From Cellulomonas uda (GTDB taxonomy: Bacteria; Actinomycetota; Actinomycetes; Actinomycetales; Cellulomonadaceae): a stretch of 42,596 nt of DNA. The notes under the pieces were generated by a model, which searched no databases, was not told the origin of the DNA, and was given only the letters and a program-made list of their open reading frames with translations. Location: positions 1-42,596 of the forward strand of contig NZ_BJLP01000035.1 of NCBI RefSeq assembly GCF_006538705.1, written 5' to 3'. Within the stretch, counting starts at the first letter, position 1; every line of letters begins with the position of its first letter. This document shows positions 1 through 9,900 of this stretch, piece by piece. The position numbers and the translations under genes are program-made.

Positions 1-7
1 GGGGGAG

Positions 8-2764
8 TCAGGGGTGGGGCAGGAGGGAGACGAGCTGGGCGCGGGAGCGGACGCCGACCTTGCGGTAGATCGCCGTGAGCCGCGACTCCACCGCGCGCAC
101 GGACAGGAACAGCCGCGCGGCGATCTCCCGGTTGCGCAGGCCGGCGACGACGAGCTCGACGACGTCCCGCTCGGCATCGGACAGCGCCGCGACGAGGTCG
201 GACGAGCGTGCGTCCGACGCGCCTGCACCCGACGAGCGTGCCGCCGACGAACGTGCGCCCGACGAGTGTGCGACCGACGAGCGAGCGCCCGGCTGGCCGG
301 GCGACGACGAGCCCGGCCCGGCGGGCGACGGGCCGGCCGGTGCGCCGGGGGCGAGGGACGCGTCGTCGTCGGCCCCGACGAGGTCCCCGGCCCACCACGG
401 CAGACCGATGCGCCGGTAGGTCGCGGCCGCGTCGTCGCGCACGCGCTCGGCGCGCTCGCCCGCCCCCATCGCGTCGAGCCGCGCGGCGAACGCGGACAGC
501 GTGCGGGCGAGCTCGTAGTCGCTGTCCCGCGGCCCGAACATCACGGCGGCGTCCTCGAACGCGCGCACGGCCTCGTCGTCGGGCGCGAGCAGGGCCCGGC
601 ACCTCGCGAGCGCGAGCGCGGACCAGCGGGACGACGCGGCCGCGGACCGGCGCGCGAGGTCGTCGACGATGGTGCGCGCGGCGGCGGTGTTGCCGGTGCG
701 CACGAGCACCTCGACGAGGTCGGCGTCGCACCGGTAGAGGTGCGGGCCGGGCGGGCCGGCGGAGACCATGCGGCACCGCATGAGGGCGCGGGCGGCCTCG
801 TCGAGGTCGCCGGCGTGCAGCGCGCGCGCCCCGAGGTAGGCGTCGACGCGCGCGGAGATCGCGGGGTTGCGGCTGCCGCGGGAGATGTCGAGCAGCTCGT
901 CCTCGCAGGCGCGTGCGCGGTCGGGGCGGCCGGTCTCGTGGAAGTACCACAGCTCGTGGAACAGCCGGTAGGGCCGGTGCACGTGGGGCAGCTCGTCCTG
1001 CTCGACGAGCGCGGCGACGGTCGCGGTCGCGGCGCGCAGGTCACCGGCGAGGCGGTCGTTGTCGGCGTCGTAGAGCCGCGTGGTGACGACCCACAGCGGG
1101 TCGACGGCCGCGGGTGACGCGAGCAGGGTGCGGAAAAGGTCGCGCGCCTCGTCGTACCGCTCGGCGTAGGTCAGGGCGCGGGCGCGGGTCATGAGCGCGG
1201 TGGTCGACGACGGGTTGGGGCCCACCTGGACGGCGACGGCGGTGCTGCGCGAGCGGGCGCGCGCGCTGGACATCGCGTCGAACAGGATCGCGGCGCTCTC
1301 GGCGACGGTGTGCGCGGGCTCGTGCGCGACACCGAGGAGGGCGTCCATGCGGGCGAGGTACTCGGCGGCACGCACGAGCTCCCACCGCTCGGTGCTGTAC
1401 GTCGCGAGCAGCGCGAGCAGCAGCACGGACTCGTCGGGCGCGGAGGCGCCGTGCAGCTCGAGCGCGCGCTCGGCGAGCGCGGTGAGCAGGCTCTGCGTCG
1501 CGACGTACTCGATGCGCACGCGCAGGCTCGCGACGACGAGGCGGGAGTGCGGCGACGCCTCCTCGACGGACTCGGCGATGTCGACGTAGCGCCGCGCGAT
1601 CTCCAGGTGCCCGCGGTAGAAGTACGCGGCGGCGACGACGAGCAGGTGGTCGGCCGCGCGGGCGCCGGGCTGCGCGAGCAGCAGGGAGCGCTCGACGTAC
1701 TCGAACGCGACGTCGGGAGAGCCCTCGGCGAGCAGCCCGAGCGCGGCGCGGCGCAGCGCCTCGGCCGCGCGCGGGCCGGGGTCGACGAAGCTCGCGTGCC
1801 AGTCGCTCGCGTACGGGTCGCTCACGTGCTCGACGGCGCGGCGGTGGTGCTCGCGGCGGCGGCGCGCGCTCGTCGAGTGGAACACCGCGGAGCGCACGGG
1901 CTCGCGCGTGAGGCTCAGCCACGCGCCGTCGCGTGCGACCCAGCCGGCCGCGACGAGCTCGTCGACGACCTCGAGCTCGTCACCGCCGCCCAGGTCGTCG
2001 GCATGCGTGCGGGGTGCGAGCGCGAGCCGCTCGACGAGCGCGGCCTGCGCGGGTGGGAGCTGCGCGAACCGGCGCACGACGTGCTCGACGCGGCCGGGCC
2101 GCAGCGGCAGCTCGAGCGGTGCGCTGCCCGCCGCCTGCGCGGGCGTGAGGCCGGCGAGCAGGTCCACCGCGTCGGCGGGTGAGCCGCCGCTGCGGTGGGC
2201 GACGACGTCCAGCACGGCGGGGTGGTGCCGCGCGGGCGCGAGGTGCCCGACGAGCGCGCGGGTGCGGCGCGCGTCGAGCGGCCCGAGCACGACCTCGTCG
2301 AGACCCCCGAGCTCGGGCGGGACGCTCTCGACGAGGAGTACGAGTCGCAGCCCGGTCCCCGCGAGCCGGCGCGCCAGGAACCCGACGACGGCACGGCTGC
2401 GCGGGTCGAGCAGGTCGGCGTCGTCGACGAGCAGCACGGTCGCGGGGGCGTCGTGCTCGTGCAGGAGCGTCAGGATGCGGTGGGCGACCACGACGACCTC
2501 GAGGTCCGGTGCGGAGCCGAGGCTCAGCGCGAGGTGCCGCCAGCGTTCGTCGTCGATCGCGTACAGCAGCGACGAGATCCCCGCGAAGGGCCACGACGAC
2601 TCGGTCGGGTTCGCGCGCACGTCGAAAGCGCGCGGCAACCGCTCGACGGCCTCGCGCACGAACGTCGACCGTCCGGACCCGCGTGGGCCCCGGACGACGA
2701 TCGCGATCTCCGAGGCGTCGCACGCACGTTGCACGCGCGCCAGCTCCTGCTCGCGCACGAACAC
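8..2764 (-). CDS. LAL-type LuxR family transcriptional regulator with N-terminal ATPase domain
   Basis: A 918-residue protein with a GTG start preceded by a good GAGGGGGGA ribosome site. The N-terminus is a P-loop domain with Walker A GPRGSGRST, where Arg replaces the usual Lys, and Walker B VLLVDDADLL. A long helical TPR-like middle follows, and the last ~60 residues are a LuxR helix-turn-helix (LSDAERDVVELVVAGLRNRE, then RAVESRLTAIYRKVGV). Length and order fit the LAL class of large ATP-binding activators, often found in actinobacterial biosynthetic clusters. The linker before the HTH carries six pentapeptide repeats of GARSS type. It is the last gene of the minus-strand run MFS-NRPS-PKS-HXXEE-FolD, 81 bp after the FolD-like gene, so it is the likely pathway regulator (inference). 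Its stop lies 7 bp from the window edge, so the cluster may continue to the left. Confidence 0.9.
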   Translation of the reverse strand: MFVREQELARVQRACDASEIAIVVRGPRGSGRSTFVREAVERLPRAFDVRANPTESSWPFAGISSLLYAIDDERWRHLALSLGSAPDLEVVVVAHRILTLLHEHDAPATVLLVDDADLLDPRSRAVVGFLARRLAGTGLRLVLLVESVPPELGGLDEVVLGPLDARRTRALVGHLAPARHHPAVLDVVAHRSGGSPADAVDLLAGLTPAQAAGSAPLELPLRPGRVEHVVRRFAQLPPAQAALVERLALAPRTHADDLGGGDELEVVDELVAAGWVARDGAWLSLTREPVRSAVFHSTSARRRREHHRRAVEHVSDPYASDWHASFVDPGPRAAEALRRAALGLLAEGSPDVAFEYVERSLLLAQPGARAADHLLVVAAAYFYRGHLEIARRYVDIAESVEEASPHSRLVVASLRVRIEYVATQSLLTALAERALELHGASAPDESVLLLALLATYSTERWELVRAAEYLARMDALLGVAHEPAHTVAESAAILFDAMSSARARSRSTAVAVQVGPNPSSTTALMTRARALTYAERYDEARDLFRTLLASPAAVDPLWVVTTRLYDADNDRLAGDLRAATATVAALVEQDELPHVHRPYRLFHELWYFHETGRPDRARACEDELLDISRGSRNPAISARVDAYLGARALHAGDLDEAARALMRCRMVSAGPPGPHLYRCDADLVEVLVRTGNTAAARTIVDDLARRSAAASSRWSALALARCRALLAPDDEAVRAFEDAAVMFGPRDSDYELARTLSAFAARLDAMGAGERAERVRDDAAATYRRIGLPWWAGDLVGADDDASLAPGAPAGPSPAGPGSSSPGQPGARSSVAHSSGARSSAARSSGAGASDARSSDLVAALSDAERDVVELVVAGLRNREIAARLFLSVRAVESRLTAIYRKVGVRSRAQLVSLLPHP
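201..290 (-). repeat. Six in-frame 15-bp tandem repeats
   Basis: Six consecutive 15-bp units of the form gacgagcgtgcgNCC start at 201, 216, 231, 246, 261 and 276. They lie in frame in the LuxR-type regulator and encode the pentapeptides GARSS, VAHSS, GARSS, AARSS, GAGAS and DARSS just before the HTH domain. The array is probably a flexible linker whose copy number may vary between strains. Confidence 0.85.
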
Positions 2765-2845
2765 GACGATCCCCCCTCGACGTCGGCCTCAGACTAGCCC
2801 GCGAAGCGGGCCCGTCCGGGGCCGACGCCGGGGTGAAACGCGTGC

Positions 2846-3766
2846 TCAGACCGGCACGGCGGCGGTGCGCGTGGCCGCGCGGGCGGCGTTGCGCATGAGC
2901 AGGCCGAGCATCACGGGACCGATCCCGCCGGGGACGGGCATGATCGCGCCGGCCACGCGGGCCACGTCGTCGGTGTCGACGCCGCCGCGCAGCACCGGCA
3001 CCACGGTGCCGTCGTCACGCGTGGTCGTGCCGACGAGCATCGGGTTGAAGTCGATCACGGTGGCGCCCGGGCGCACCCAGTCGGCCGTGACGACCTGCGG
3101 GTGCTCGAGGCTCACGACGAGCACGTCGGCGGTGCGGGCCAGCTCGCGCGCCTGCGGGTGGTCGACGGGCACGAGCGAGAACGGCGCGGACAGCGGCAGC
3201 AACGCGGGGGCGGCGACGCGCGCGACGACGTTCGCGACGGGGTTGCTCGCCATGAGCGGCGTCTCCGTGAGCAGCACGATGGTGCTGCCCTCGACGGGGA
3301 TGTCGGACGCGGCGAGCGCGAGCAGCACGGCCTCGCCGACGAGCGGCAGCACCGCGTCGTCCTCGCGGACGTTGGACGCGAGCAGGCCCGCGGAGTGCCG
3401 CGGGTGCAGGCCTTCGAGCTCCTTCTCCGGGGCGATCGCGGGCAGCACGTCGCGCACGCCGATGTGCGCGGGCAGCGGCATGAGCACCATGATCCCGTGC
3501 ACGTCCGGGTCGGCGTTGGCGAGCGAGATCGTGGCGAGCAGCGTCTCGAGCGAGGTGTCCGGGCCGAGCGTGACGTCCTCGCAGTCGATGCCGTACGCGG
3601 TCAGCGTGCGCACGTGCAGGCCGCGGTTGACGGCCAGCATGGGGTTGGGGTTCTCGACGCTGACGAGCGTGACGCGCGGCCGGACGCCGGCGGCCGCCGC
3701 GGCGGCGACGGCGGGGGCGACGAGGCTGCGCTGGAGCGAGCGCCCGTCGATGAGGGTGGCGGTCAT
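2846..3766 (-). CDS. FolD-like protein (methylene-THF dehydrogenase/cyclohydrolase fold) lacking the catalytic residues
   Basis: 306 residues with an ATG start behind GAGAGGAAG. The fold is recognisable: MPLPAHIG near residue 96, APEKELEGLHP near 112-122 and IMPVPGGIGPV near 275-285 match the FolD blocks QLPLP, PEKDVDGFHP and ITPVPGGVGP. The ungapped match of NPMLAVNRGLHVRTLTAYGI (41-60) to the E. coli Tyr-x3-Lys block gives Asn47 for Tyr50 and His51 for the catalytic Lys54. Leu95 replaces Gln98, and Glu118 replaces Asp121. The NADP motif GAS-N-IVGRP is replaced by LTETPLMASNP. All key residues are therefore changed, and ordinary bifunctional FolD activity is unlikely. It lies between the HXXEE gene (46-bp gap) and the LuxR gene at the end of the NRPS-PKS cluster, which suggests a pathway-specific role in folate or C1 chemistry, or a non-catalytic one. 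Generic annotation as folD would be misleading. Confidence 0.85.
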   Translation of the reverse strand: MTATLIDGRSLQRSLVAPAVAAAAAAGVRPRVTLVSVENPNPMLAVNRGLHVRTLTAYGIDCEDVTLGPDTSLETLLATISLANADPDVHGIMVLMPLPAHIGVRDVLPAIAPEKELEGLHPRHSAGLLASNVREDDAVLPLVGEAVLLALAASDIPVEGSTIVLLTETPLMASNPVANVVARVAAPALLPLSAPFSLVPVDHPQARELARTADVLVVSLEHPQVVTADWVRPGATVIDFNPMLVGTTTRDDGTVVPVLRGGVDTDDVARVAGAIMPVPGGIGPVMLGLLMRNAARAATRTAAVPV

Positions 3767-3812
3767 GGGACTTCCTCTCGGTGGGTGTGGGTGGCGGGGC
3801 GACGGAGGGGCG

Positions 3813-4301
3813 TCAGCGGCGCAGGAGCCGGGCGAGGCGCAGCGAGCCGACGATCACGGGCAGCGTCACGACGGCGCCCGCGGCGACGCACGCCGCCGTG
3901 GTGCCGGGCCGCAGGCCGCCGGCGCGCGCGGCGGACCGGGCGGCCCGCGCGGACGCGACGAGCAGGGCGGGCGCGGTGACGAGCCCCGGGTTGTACTCGC
4001 GCAGGCGCACGGCGCGCCCGACATGGCTGGCACCGTTGAGCGCGAGCGCACCGGCCGCGGCGACCGCGGCGCCCGCCCGCACCGGTCCGGGTGAGTCCTC
4101 GAGCCCGCGGGTCAGGGCCGCGACCGCGGCGGTGATCACGGCGGTCGCGAGCGCCATCCGCCGCGGCCCGTAGTCCTCCGGCTCGAGGCCGACGCGCGCG
4201 AGCACGGCCGGGTCGAACGGTGTCCCGCGGTCGCCGAACGCGATCTCCTCGGCGTTGTGCACCGCGAACACCGCGAGCATCGTCGCGCGCTCGTCGCTCA
4301 T
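3813..4301 (-). CDS. HXXEE domain-containing membrane protein
   Basis: 162 residues. The start (complement of 4299-4301) overlaps the PKS stop (4298-4300) in an ATGA junction, which implies translational coupling. The N-terminus carries VFAVHNAEEIAFGD, with His15 and Glu18-Glu19 forming the HXXEE signature. A second conserved block, LNGASHVGRAVRLREYNPGL, follows near residues 88-107, with Asn89 and His93. Several hydrophobic segments (about 50-65, 76-92, 106-120, 135-155) indicate a small multipass membrane protein. The family has no established function. The pattern of His, Glu and Asn in membrane segments could bind a metal (inference). Tight coupling to the KS-ACP-TE gene makes a role in this pathway plausible, perhaps tailoring or self-protection. 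Confidence 0.8.
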   Translation of the reverse strand: MSDERATMLAVFAVHNAEEIAFGDRGTPFDPAVLARVGLEPEDYGPRRMALATAVITAAVAALTRGLEDSPGPVRAGAAVAAAGALALNGASHVGRAVRLREYNPGLVTAPALLVASARAARSAARAGGLRPGTTAACVAAGAVVTLPVIVGSLRLARLLRR

Positions 4302-6931
4302 CGGGTGCCGGCCAGGGCCGCGTCGTGGTGCGCGTCGGGTGCCGCGTCGAGCACCGACGACAGCGCGCGGGCGATCGTCGCGAGCGCGTCGTCGTCGCGG
4401 AAGATCGAGTAGTGGTCGCCGTCGACGGGTGCGTACGCGACGAGGCTGCTCGCGTACCGCTGCCACTCGCGCACGCTGGTGTGCGCGATGCCGAGCCGGT
4501 CGAGCACCTCGGGCGGCTCGGGCCGGGACGCCTCGACGACGAGCACGGGGCACGTGAGGTCCGCGTCGGGGGTCCACCGCTTGAGCGCGCGGTGGTTCTC
4601 CTGCCACATCGCGAAGAACCGCGCGAGCTCGTCGCGCACGCTCGTCGGCCACGCGGGCTCGACGACCCGCTCGAGGACCTCCCGCGGGTCGCGTGCGTGC
4701 TCGACGCCGGGCCGCAGGCGCAGGCCGGGGACGAGCGCGTGCAGCAGCGCGGGGAACGCGGCCAGGTAGTCCTCGGGACCGCAGTCGCCCGAGGTGTACG
4801 CGTGCGGGGGGTGCGAATCGACCATCACGAGGTGCTCGACCTGCTCGCCCGCCTGCTCGAGCTGCAGCGCCATCTCCGCCGCGAGGTTCCCGCCGAACGA
4901 GTACCCGCCGATGAGGTACGGGCCGTGCGGCTGCGCGGTGCGGATCGCGTCCAGGTACGTCGCGGCGAGCGCGCGCATGCTCGGGCCCTGCCCGACGAGC
5001 TCGGGTGGGTAGCCGATCGCGACGATGCCGAGCCGCGGGTCGACGTGCGGGGCCAGGCCGGCGTAGCAGGTCGTCGTGCCGCCCGCGGGGTGGACCAGGT
5101 AGACGGTCCGCTCGCGCGGCGCGGTGACCCGCACGAGCCCCACGGGTGCGAGCACGTCCGCGCGGGTGGCGGCGGGCGTGCGCGCCGGCGCCGCGGCGGG
5201 GGCGTCCGACGAGGCGCGGCGCGACACGACGGTCGCCGCGAGCGCCGCGACCGTGCGTGCCTGCTCGAGGTCGGCGAACTCGAGCGTCGGCTCGACGTCG
5301 TCGCGCAGCGTCGCGAGCAGGTCGACGAGCGTGAGGGAGTCGGCGCCCGCGTCGACGAGGTCGTCGTGCGGGGCGAGCGTCGGGTGCACCAGGAGCCGGC
5401 GCGCGATGGCGAGCACCTGCTCCTGCACCGGGCCGGCGAGCTCCCCGGACGGTGCGGACGTCCCGGACGCCGCAGCCACCGCCGGCGCCGCAGCCGCCGG
5501 CACCGCAGCCGCCGTGGGCGCCGCGTCGTCGAGCCAGTGCCGCGTGCGCGCCAGCGTGCGTCCGCCCCACGGCGCGGGCCGCCGCGCGCGGTCGGCGCGC
5601 CGGCGCAGCACCACGTGCACGTTCGTGCCGCCCATGCCGAACGAGCTGACGCCCGCGGCGTCGAGCCACGGCGCGTCCACGGCGCTCGTCGGGAACGCGA
5701 AGCCGTCCGTGGCGAGCAGCGGGTTCGGCGTCGTGAAGCCCGCGAGGGGCGGGACCACGCCGCGCTCCAGCACGAGCGCCGCCTTGATGACGCCCGTGAC
5801 GCCGGCCGCGGCGTCGAGGTGGCCGAGGTTGCCCTTGACCGCGCCGAGGTAGCAGGGCGCGCTCGTCGTCCCCGTACCGGCGTCCCGGGCCAGGGCCAGC
5901 GCCCGCAGCTCGATCGGGTCGCCGATCGCGGTGCCCGTGCCGTGCGTCTCGACGTACCGCACGTCGTCGGCGGTCAGGCCCGCGTCGCGCAGCGCGGCCG
6001 CGACCACGGCGCTCTGCCCGGGGACGCTTGGCGCGGGGTACCCCACCTTGTCGGCGCCGTCGTTGTTCACGGCCGAGCCCGCGACCTCGGCGTACACGCG
6101 GTCGGCGGGTGCGTGCGACGTCCGCGTGAGGACCACCGCCGCGGCGCCGTGCGCCTTGACCGTCCCGTCGGCGGCCGCGTCGAACGGCCGGCACGTGCCG
6201 CGAGCGCTGAAGATGCTGCCCGCGCGGTGCAGGTACCCGCCCAGGTGCGGCAGGGACACGGACACGCCGCCGACGACCGCGACGTCGCACTCGCCCGCGA
6301 GCAGCGCGGCGCGGGCGAGGTGCACCGCGAGCAGCGAGCTCGAGCACGCGGACTGCACGACGACCGAGGGTCCGGTCAGGCCGAGCGCGTAGCTCGTCCG
6401 CGTGCACAGGAAGTCCTTGTCGTTCGCGAGCATCGCGGAGAAGTTCAGGTCGGTGGCGTCCCACAGCCCGGCGCGGGTCACGGGCCCCGGCAGGTACGTG
6501 CTGCTGCTGGACGAGCCGAACACGCCCACGCGCAGCGCGCGCAGGTCGCCGTCGAGGCCCGCGTCGTCCAGCGCCTGCCGCACGGTCTCGAGGAACACGC
6601 GCTGCTGCGGGTCCATGAGCGCGGCGTCGCGTGCGCTGATGCCGAACGCGTCGGCGTCGAACGCGGCGACGTCACGCAGCGCCGACCGCACGGGCACGAA
6701 CGCGGAGTCGGCGAGCTGCTCGTCGCGGTACCCCGCCTGGTGCGAGTCCTCGCGGGGCACCTGCTCGAACGTCGTGCGCCCGTGCACGGTGAGGTCCCAG
6801 AACGCGTCGGGGTGGTCGGCGCCGGGCACGCGCAGCGCGACGCCGACGACGCTCACGGTGTCTCGGTGCTGCTCGCGGTGGTCCCGCTGCTCGGGTCGGG
6901 CGTGGTCGCGGGGGGTGGGCTGCGTGGTCAT
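4298..6931 (-). CDS. AT-less polyketide synthase module: KS-ACP-TE
   Basis: 877 residues. The ATG (complement of 6929-6931) was chosen because the KS homology begins ~25 residues later and the NRPS gene ends 26 bp upstream. KS (about 25-442) has an intact triad: Cys196 in SACSSSL, His330 in THGTGT and His371 in GNLGH. The NNDGADKVGYPAPS segment resembles KS domains that follow NRPS modules. There is no acyltransferase. The KS ends at NVHVVL and only ~20 residues later comes RTRHWLDD, which resembles the linker normally found after an AT. ACP is about 500-570 with Ser532 in the DSL motif. A type I thioesterase fills 600-870, with Ser678 in GYSFG, Asp705 and His840 in DGDHYS. It probably extends the NRPS-bound aminoacyl chain by one C2 unit, loaded by an acyltransferase encoded elsewhere, and releases it. 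No reductive domains are present. Confidence 0.92.
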   Translation of the reverse strand: MTTQPTPRDHARPEQRDHREQHRDTVSVVGVALRVPGADHPDAFWDLTVHGRTTFEQVPREDSHQAGYRDEQLADSAFVPVRSALRDVAAFDADAFGISARDAALMDPQQRVFLETVRQALDDAGLDGDLRALRVGVFGSSSSSTYLPGPVTRAGLWDATDLNFSAMLANDKDFLCTRTSYALGLTGPSVVVQSACSSSLLAVHLARAALLAGECDVAVVGGVSVSLPHLGGYLHRAGSIFSARGTCRPFDAAADGTVKAHGAAAVVLTRTSHAPADRVYAEVAGSAVNNDGADKVGYPAPSVPGQSAVVAAALRDAGLTADDVRYVETHGTGTAIGDPIELRALALARDAGTGTTSAPCYLGAVKGNLGHLDAAAGVTGVIKAALVLERGVVPPLAGFTTPNPLLATDGFAFPTSAVDAPWLDAAGVSSFGMGGTNVHVVLRRRADRARRPAPWGGRTLARTRHWLDDAAPTAAAVPAAAAPAVAAASGTSAPSGELAGPVQEQVLAIARRLLVHPTLAPHDDLVDAGADSLTLVDLLATLRDDVEPTLEFADLEQARTVAALAATVVSRRASSDAPAAAPARTPAATRADVLAPVGLVRVTAPRERTVYLVHPAGGTTTCYAGLAPHVDPRLGIVAIGYPPELVGQGPSMRALAATYLDAIRTAQPHGPYLIGGYSFGGNLAAEMALQLEQAGEQVEHLVMVDSHPPHAYTSGDCGPEDYLAAFPALLHALVPGLRLRPGVEHARDPREVLERVVEPAWPTSVRDELARFFAMWQENHRALKRWTPDADLTCPVLVVEASRPEPPEVLDRLGIAHTSVREWQRYASSLVAYAPVDGDHYSIFRDDDALATIARALSSVLDAAPDAHHDAALAGTR

Positions 6932-6957
6932 GGCGGGCTCCCGTTCGTGTGGTCGGG

Positions 6958-9900
6958 TCAGCGGGTCGCGCGGCTCGAGACGAAGTCCGCGAGCTCGGCG
7001 GGCGTGGCGTGCTCGAACAGGTCGACGAGCGTGACGTCGGAGAGCCCGAGGCCGGTGCGCAGGCGCTCGTGCACCTGCATGACGTGCATCGAGGTGCCCC
7101 CGACGTCCATGAACCGGTCGTGCGGGCGCACCCGCCCGGCGCCGATGACGTCCTCCCACACGCGGGCGATGCGGTGCGCGAGATCGTCGGCGTCCTCGTC
7201 GGCGGCCGCGCTGGTTCCTGTGCCGGTTCCTGTGCCGGCGCCCGCACCCGCCGCCCCGGGGTGTGCCGCGTCGGCGCGGGACGCGGCCGGCGCGGGCAGG
7301 CGGTCCAGGTCGGGCTTGCCGTTCTGGTTGGTCGGGATCGCCGCCACGGGCACGATCGCGGCGGGCACCATGTACGCGGGCAGGCGCTCGGCGAGCGCGC
7401 GACGCAGCGCGCCGACCGCGTCGTCGTCGAGCGTCCGGCCCGGCGCGGGCACCACCCACGCCGCGAGGAACGGCTCGGTGCCCGCGGGGGCGAGCAGCCG
7501 CACGACGGCCGCGCCGACGCCGGCGTCCGCGGTGAGCGCGGACGTCACCTCGCCGAGCTCGATGCGGTACCCGCGCAGCTGCACCTGGTCGTCGACGCGG
7601 CCCACGTAGACGAGCTCGCCGTCACCGTCGCGCCGCACCCGGTCGCCCGTGACGTACGCGCGCTCGCGGCGGCCGTCGACGACGACCGTGCGGAAGCGCT
7701 CCGCGGTCAGGTCGGGCCGGCCCAGGTACCCCTGCGCGAGGCCCGCGCCCGTGACCAGCAGCTCACCGCTCACCCCGGGCGGGCACAGGCGGCCGAACGG
7801 GTCGACGACCACGGCGCCCAGGTGCGCGAGCGGCTCGCCGATGAGGCTGCGCACCTGCGTGCGCGCCTCGGTGGGGGTGATCTCGCGGGCCGTGACGTGC
7901 ACGGTCGTCTCGGTGATGCCGTACATGTTGACGAACCGCGTGCCGGCGCCGACGTGGTCGAGCCACGGGCGCAGGTCCTGCGGGTACAGGGCCTCGCCGC
8001 CGAACACCGCGAGCCGCACGTCCGGCAGCGTCGTGCCGGCACGGACGAGCACGTCGGACAGGCGGCGGAACGCGGACGGGGTCTGGTTGAGCACCGTGAC
8101 GCGCTCGCGGGCGAGGAACGCGGCGAACGCCTCGGGGTTGGCGACCTCGTCCCCCTGCGGCACGACGAGGCACCCGCCGCGGGTCAGCGGGCCGAGCACC
8201 TCCCACACGCTGAAGTCGAACGCGAGGGAGTGGAACAGGCACCACCGGTCGCTCGGCTCGTGCGGGACGGCGTCGAGCGCCGCGTCCAGGAGCGCGGTCA
8301 CGTTGTCGTGCCGCACGACGACGCCCTTCGGCTCACCCGTGGAGCCCGACGTGAAGATCACGTACGCGAGGTCGGTGCCGCGCCGGGGGGCGGGTGGCAG
8401 CTGCGCACCGTCGCCGCGGGTCAGCGCGAACCCGTCGAGCAGGTGGACGTCCGCGCGGCGCGCGAGCGTGTGCTGCGCGCCGGGCTCGGCGAGCACGGTC
8501 ACGCGGCCGTCGAGCTCGCGGGCGACGCGCGCGTGGATGAGCTCGGCGCGCCGCGGCGGCGCGGCCGGGTCGACCGGCACGTACGTGCGGCCGGACGCCA
8601 TGACGCCGAGCATCGCGACGACCGCCTCGACGCTGCGGGGGAGCGTCACGACGACGAACGGCGAGGCGCCGGCCGCGTCGAGCGCGGCCGCGGTGGCGCG
8701 CACCCGTGCGACGAGCGTCGCGTAGTCCACGTCGAGCCCACCGGCCCGCAGCGCGACCGCGTGCGGCGTGCGCCGCGCGACGTCCTCGAGGTCGTCGACG
8801 ACCGTGCGGCGCGTGCCCGGGCTCGCGGGCACCTCGTCGGCGTCCGTGAGGACCACGTCGCCGATCACCGGGGCGTCGGGCGTGCGGGTCAGGGCGTCGA
8901 GCGCGGCGCGCAGCAGGCCGGGTGCGTCCGCGGCCTCGAGGTGGTCGGCCACCGCGACGTCGAGCTCCATGCGCTCGCCGTCGTCGGACGCCGTGACGGT
9001 GAGCGGGTAGGGCAGCGCGTCGCGGCGCAGCGGGACGGACGTGACGCGCGTGCCGGGCAGCCGCAGCACGAGGTTCTGCTTGTAGAACGTCACGGCGTTG
9101 TCGACGCCGTGGAACGCCCCGCCCAGCAGGTCCGCGCCGTCGGGCCCGGACAGGTCCAGGCCCTGGTTCGCCTGCAGCAGCCGGATCCCGGTGCGCACCT
9201 GCGCGGCGAGCTCGCGCCACGTCGTGGTCGCGTCGATCCGCACGGGCAGCGGGAGCGTGTTGACGAAGAACCCGATCGCGTTCTTCGCGCGGTGGCCGGC
9301 GCGGCCCGCGAGGGGGACGCCCAGCGCGACGGTCTCGCGGCCCGCGAGGCGCTGCAGCGTCGCGGCGTACGCGGTGAAGAACGTCGTCGCGGCGCCGTGC
9401 TCGGTCCACGTCTCGCTCGCGCGGATGCGCGCCGCGGTCGCCGGGTCCGGGGACCAGCGGTGGTGCGTGCCCGTGACGGGCCCGTCGCCGCGCCGCGGCT
9501 CGAGCTCGGGGTGCCGCAGGTCGTCCGCGGTCGCCAGCAGCTCGCCGTACCGGGCGACCGCGCCGGGTGACGTGGGCGTGGGCGGCACCGTGCCGGGGTG
9601 GTCGCGCAGCCCGTCGAGGACCTGCGGCCAGGCCTCGCCGGGCAGCGTGCACAGCGTCGAGATCGCGTCGACGACGCGGTAGAACGAGTACGCGTCGCCG
9701 ACGAGGTGGGACGCCACCAGCGTCAGGTGGTGCACGCCCTCGCCCGGGTACACCCGGACCGTGAGCTGTTCCGGCGCGCCCGGCGGGATCGGGCCGGCCG
9801 CGATGATCGCCTCGGTCTCCAGCGCGATGCGCGCGTCGCGGTCGAGGTCGGCCACCGGGTCCGGCGCCAGCTCGACGACGCGGACCCCGGCGCTGCCCGG

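Noticed and set aside
201..290. 15-bp tandem repeats as iterons or regulator sites
   Set aside because: They are in frame and encode regular pentapeptides in a protein linker, which explains them fully.
3813..6464. One 883-residue gene including the HXXEE protein
   Set aside because: Only the last 162 residues have homology. The upstream part is a frame shadow of the PKS, and an ATGA junction gives a proper start at 4301.
7213..7236. Perfect 12-bp duplication as a mobile-element footprint
   Set aside because: It lies in frame in a GT-rich linker of the NRPS and is most simply explained by slippage.
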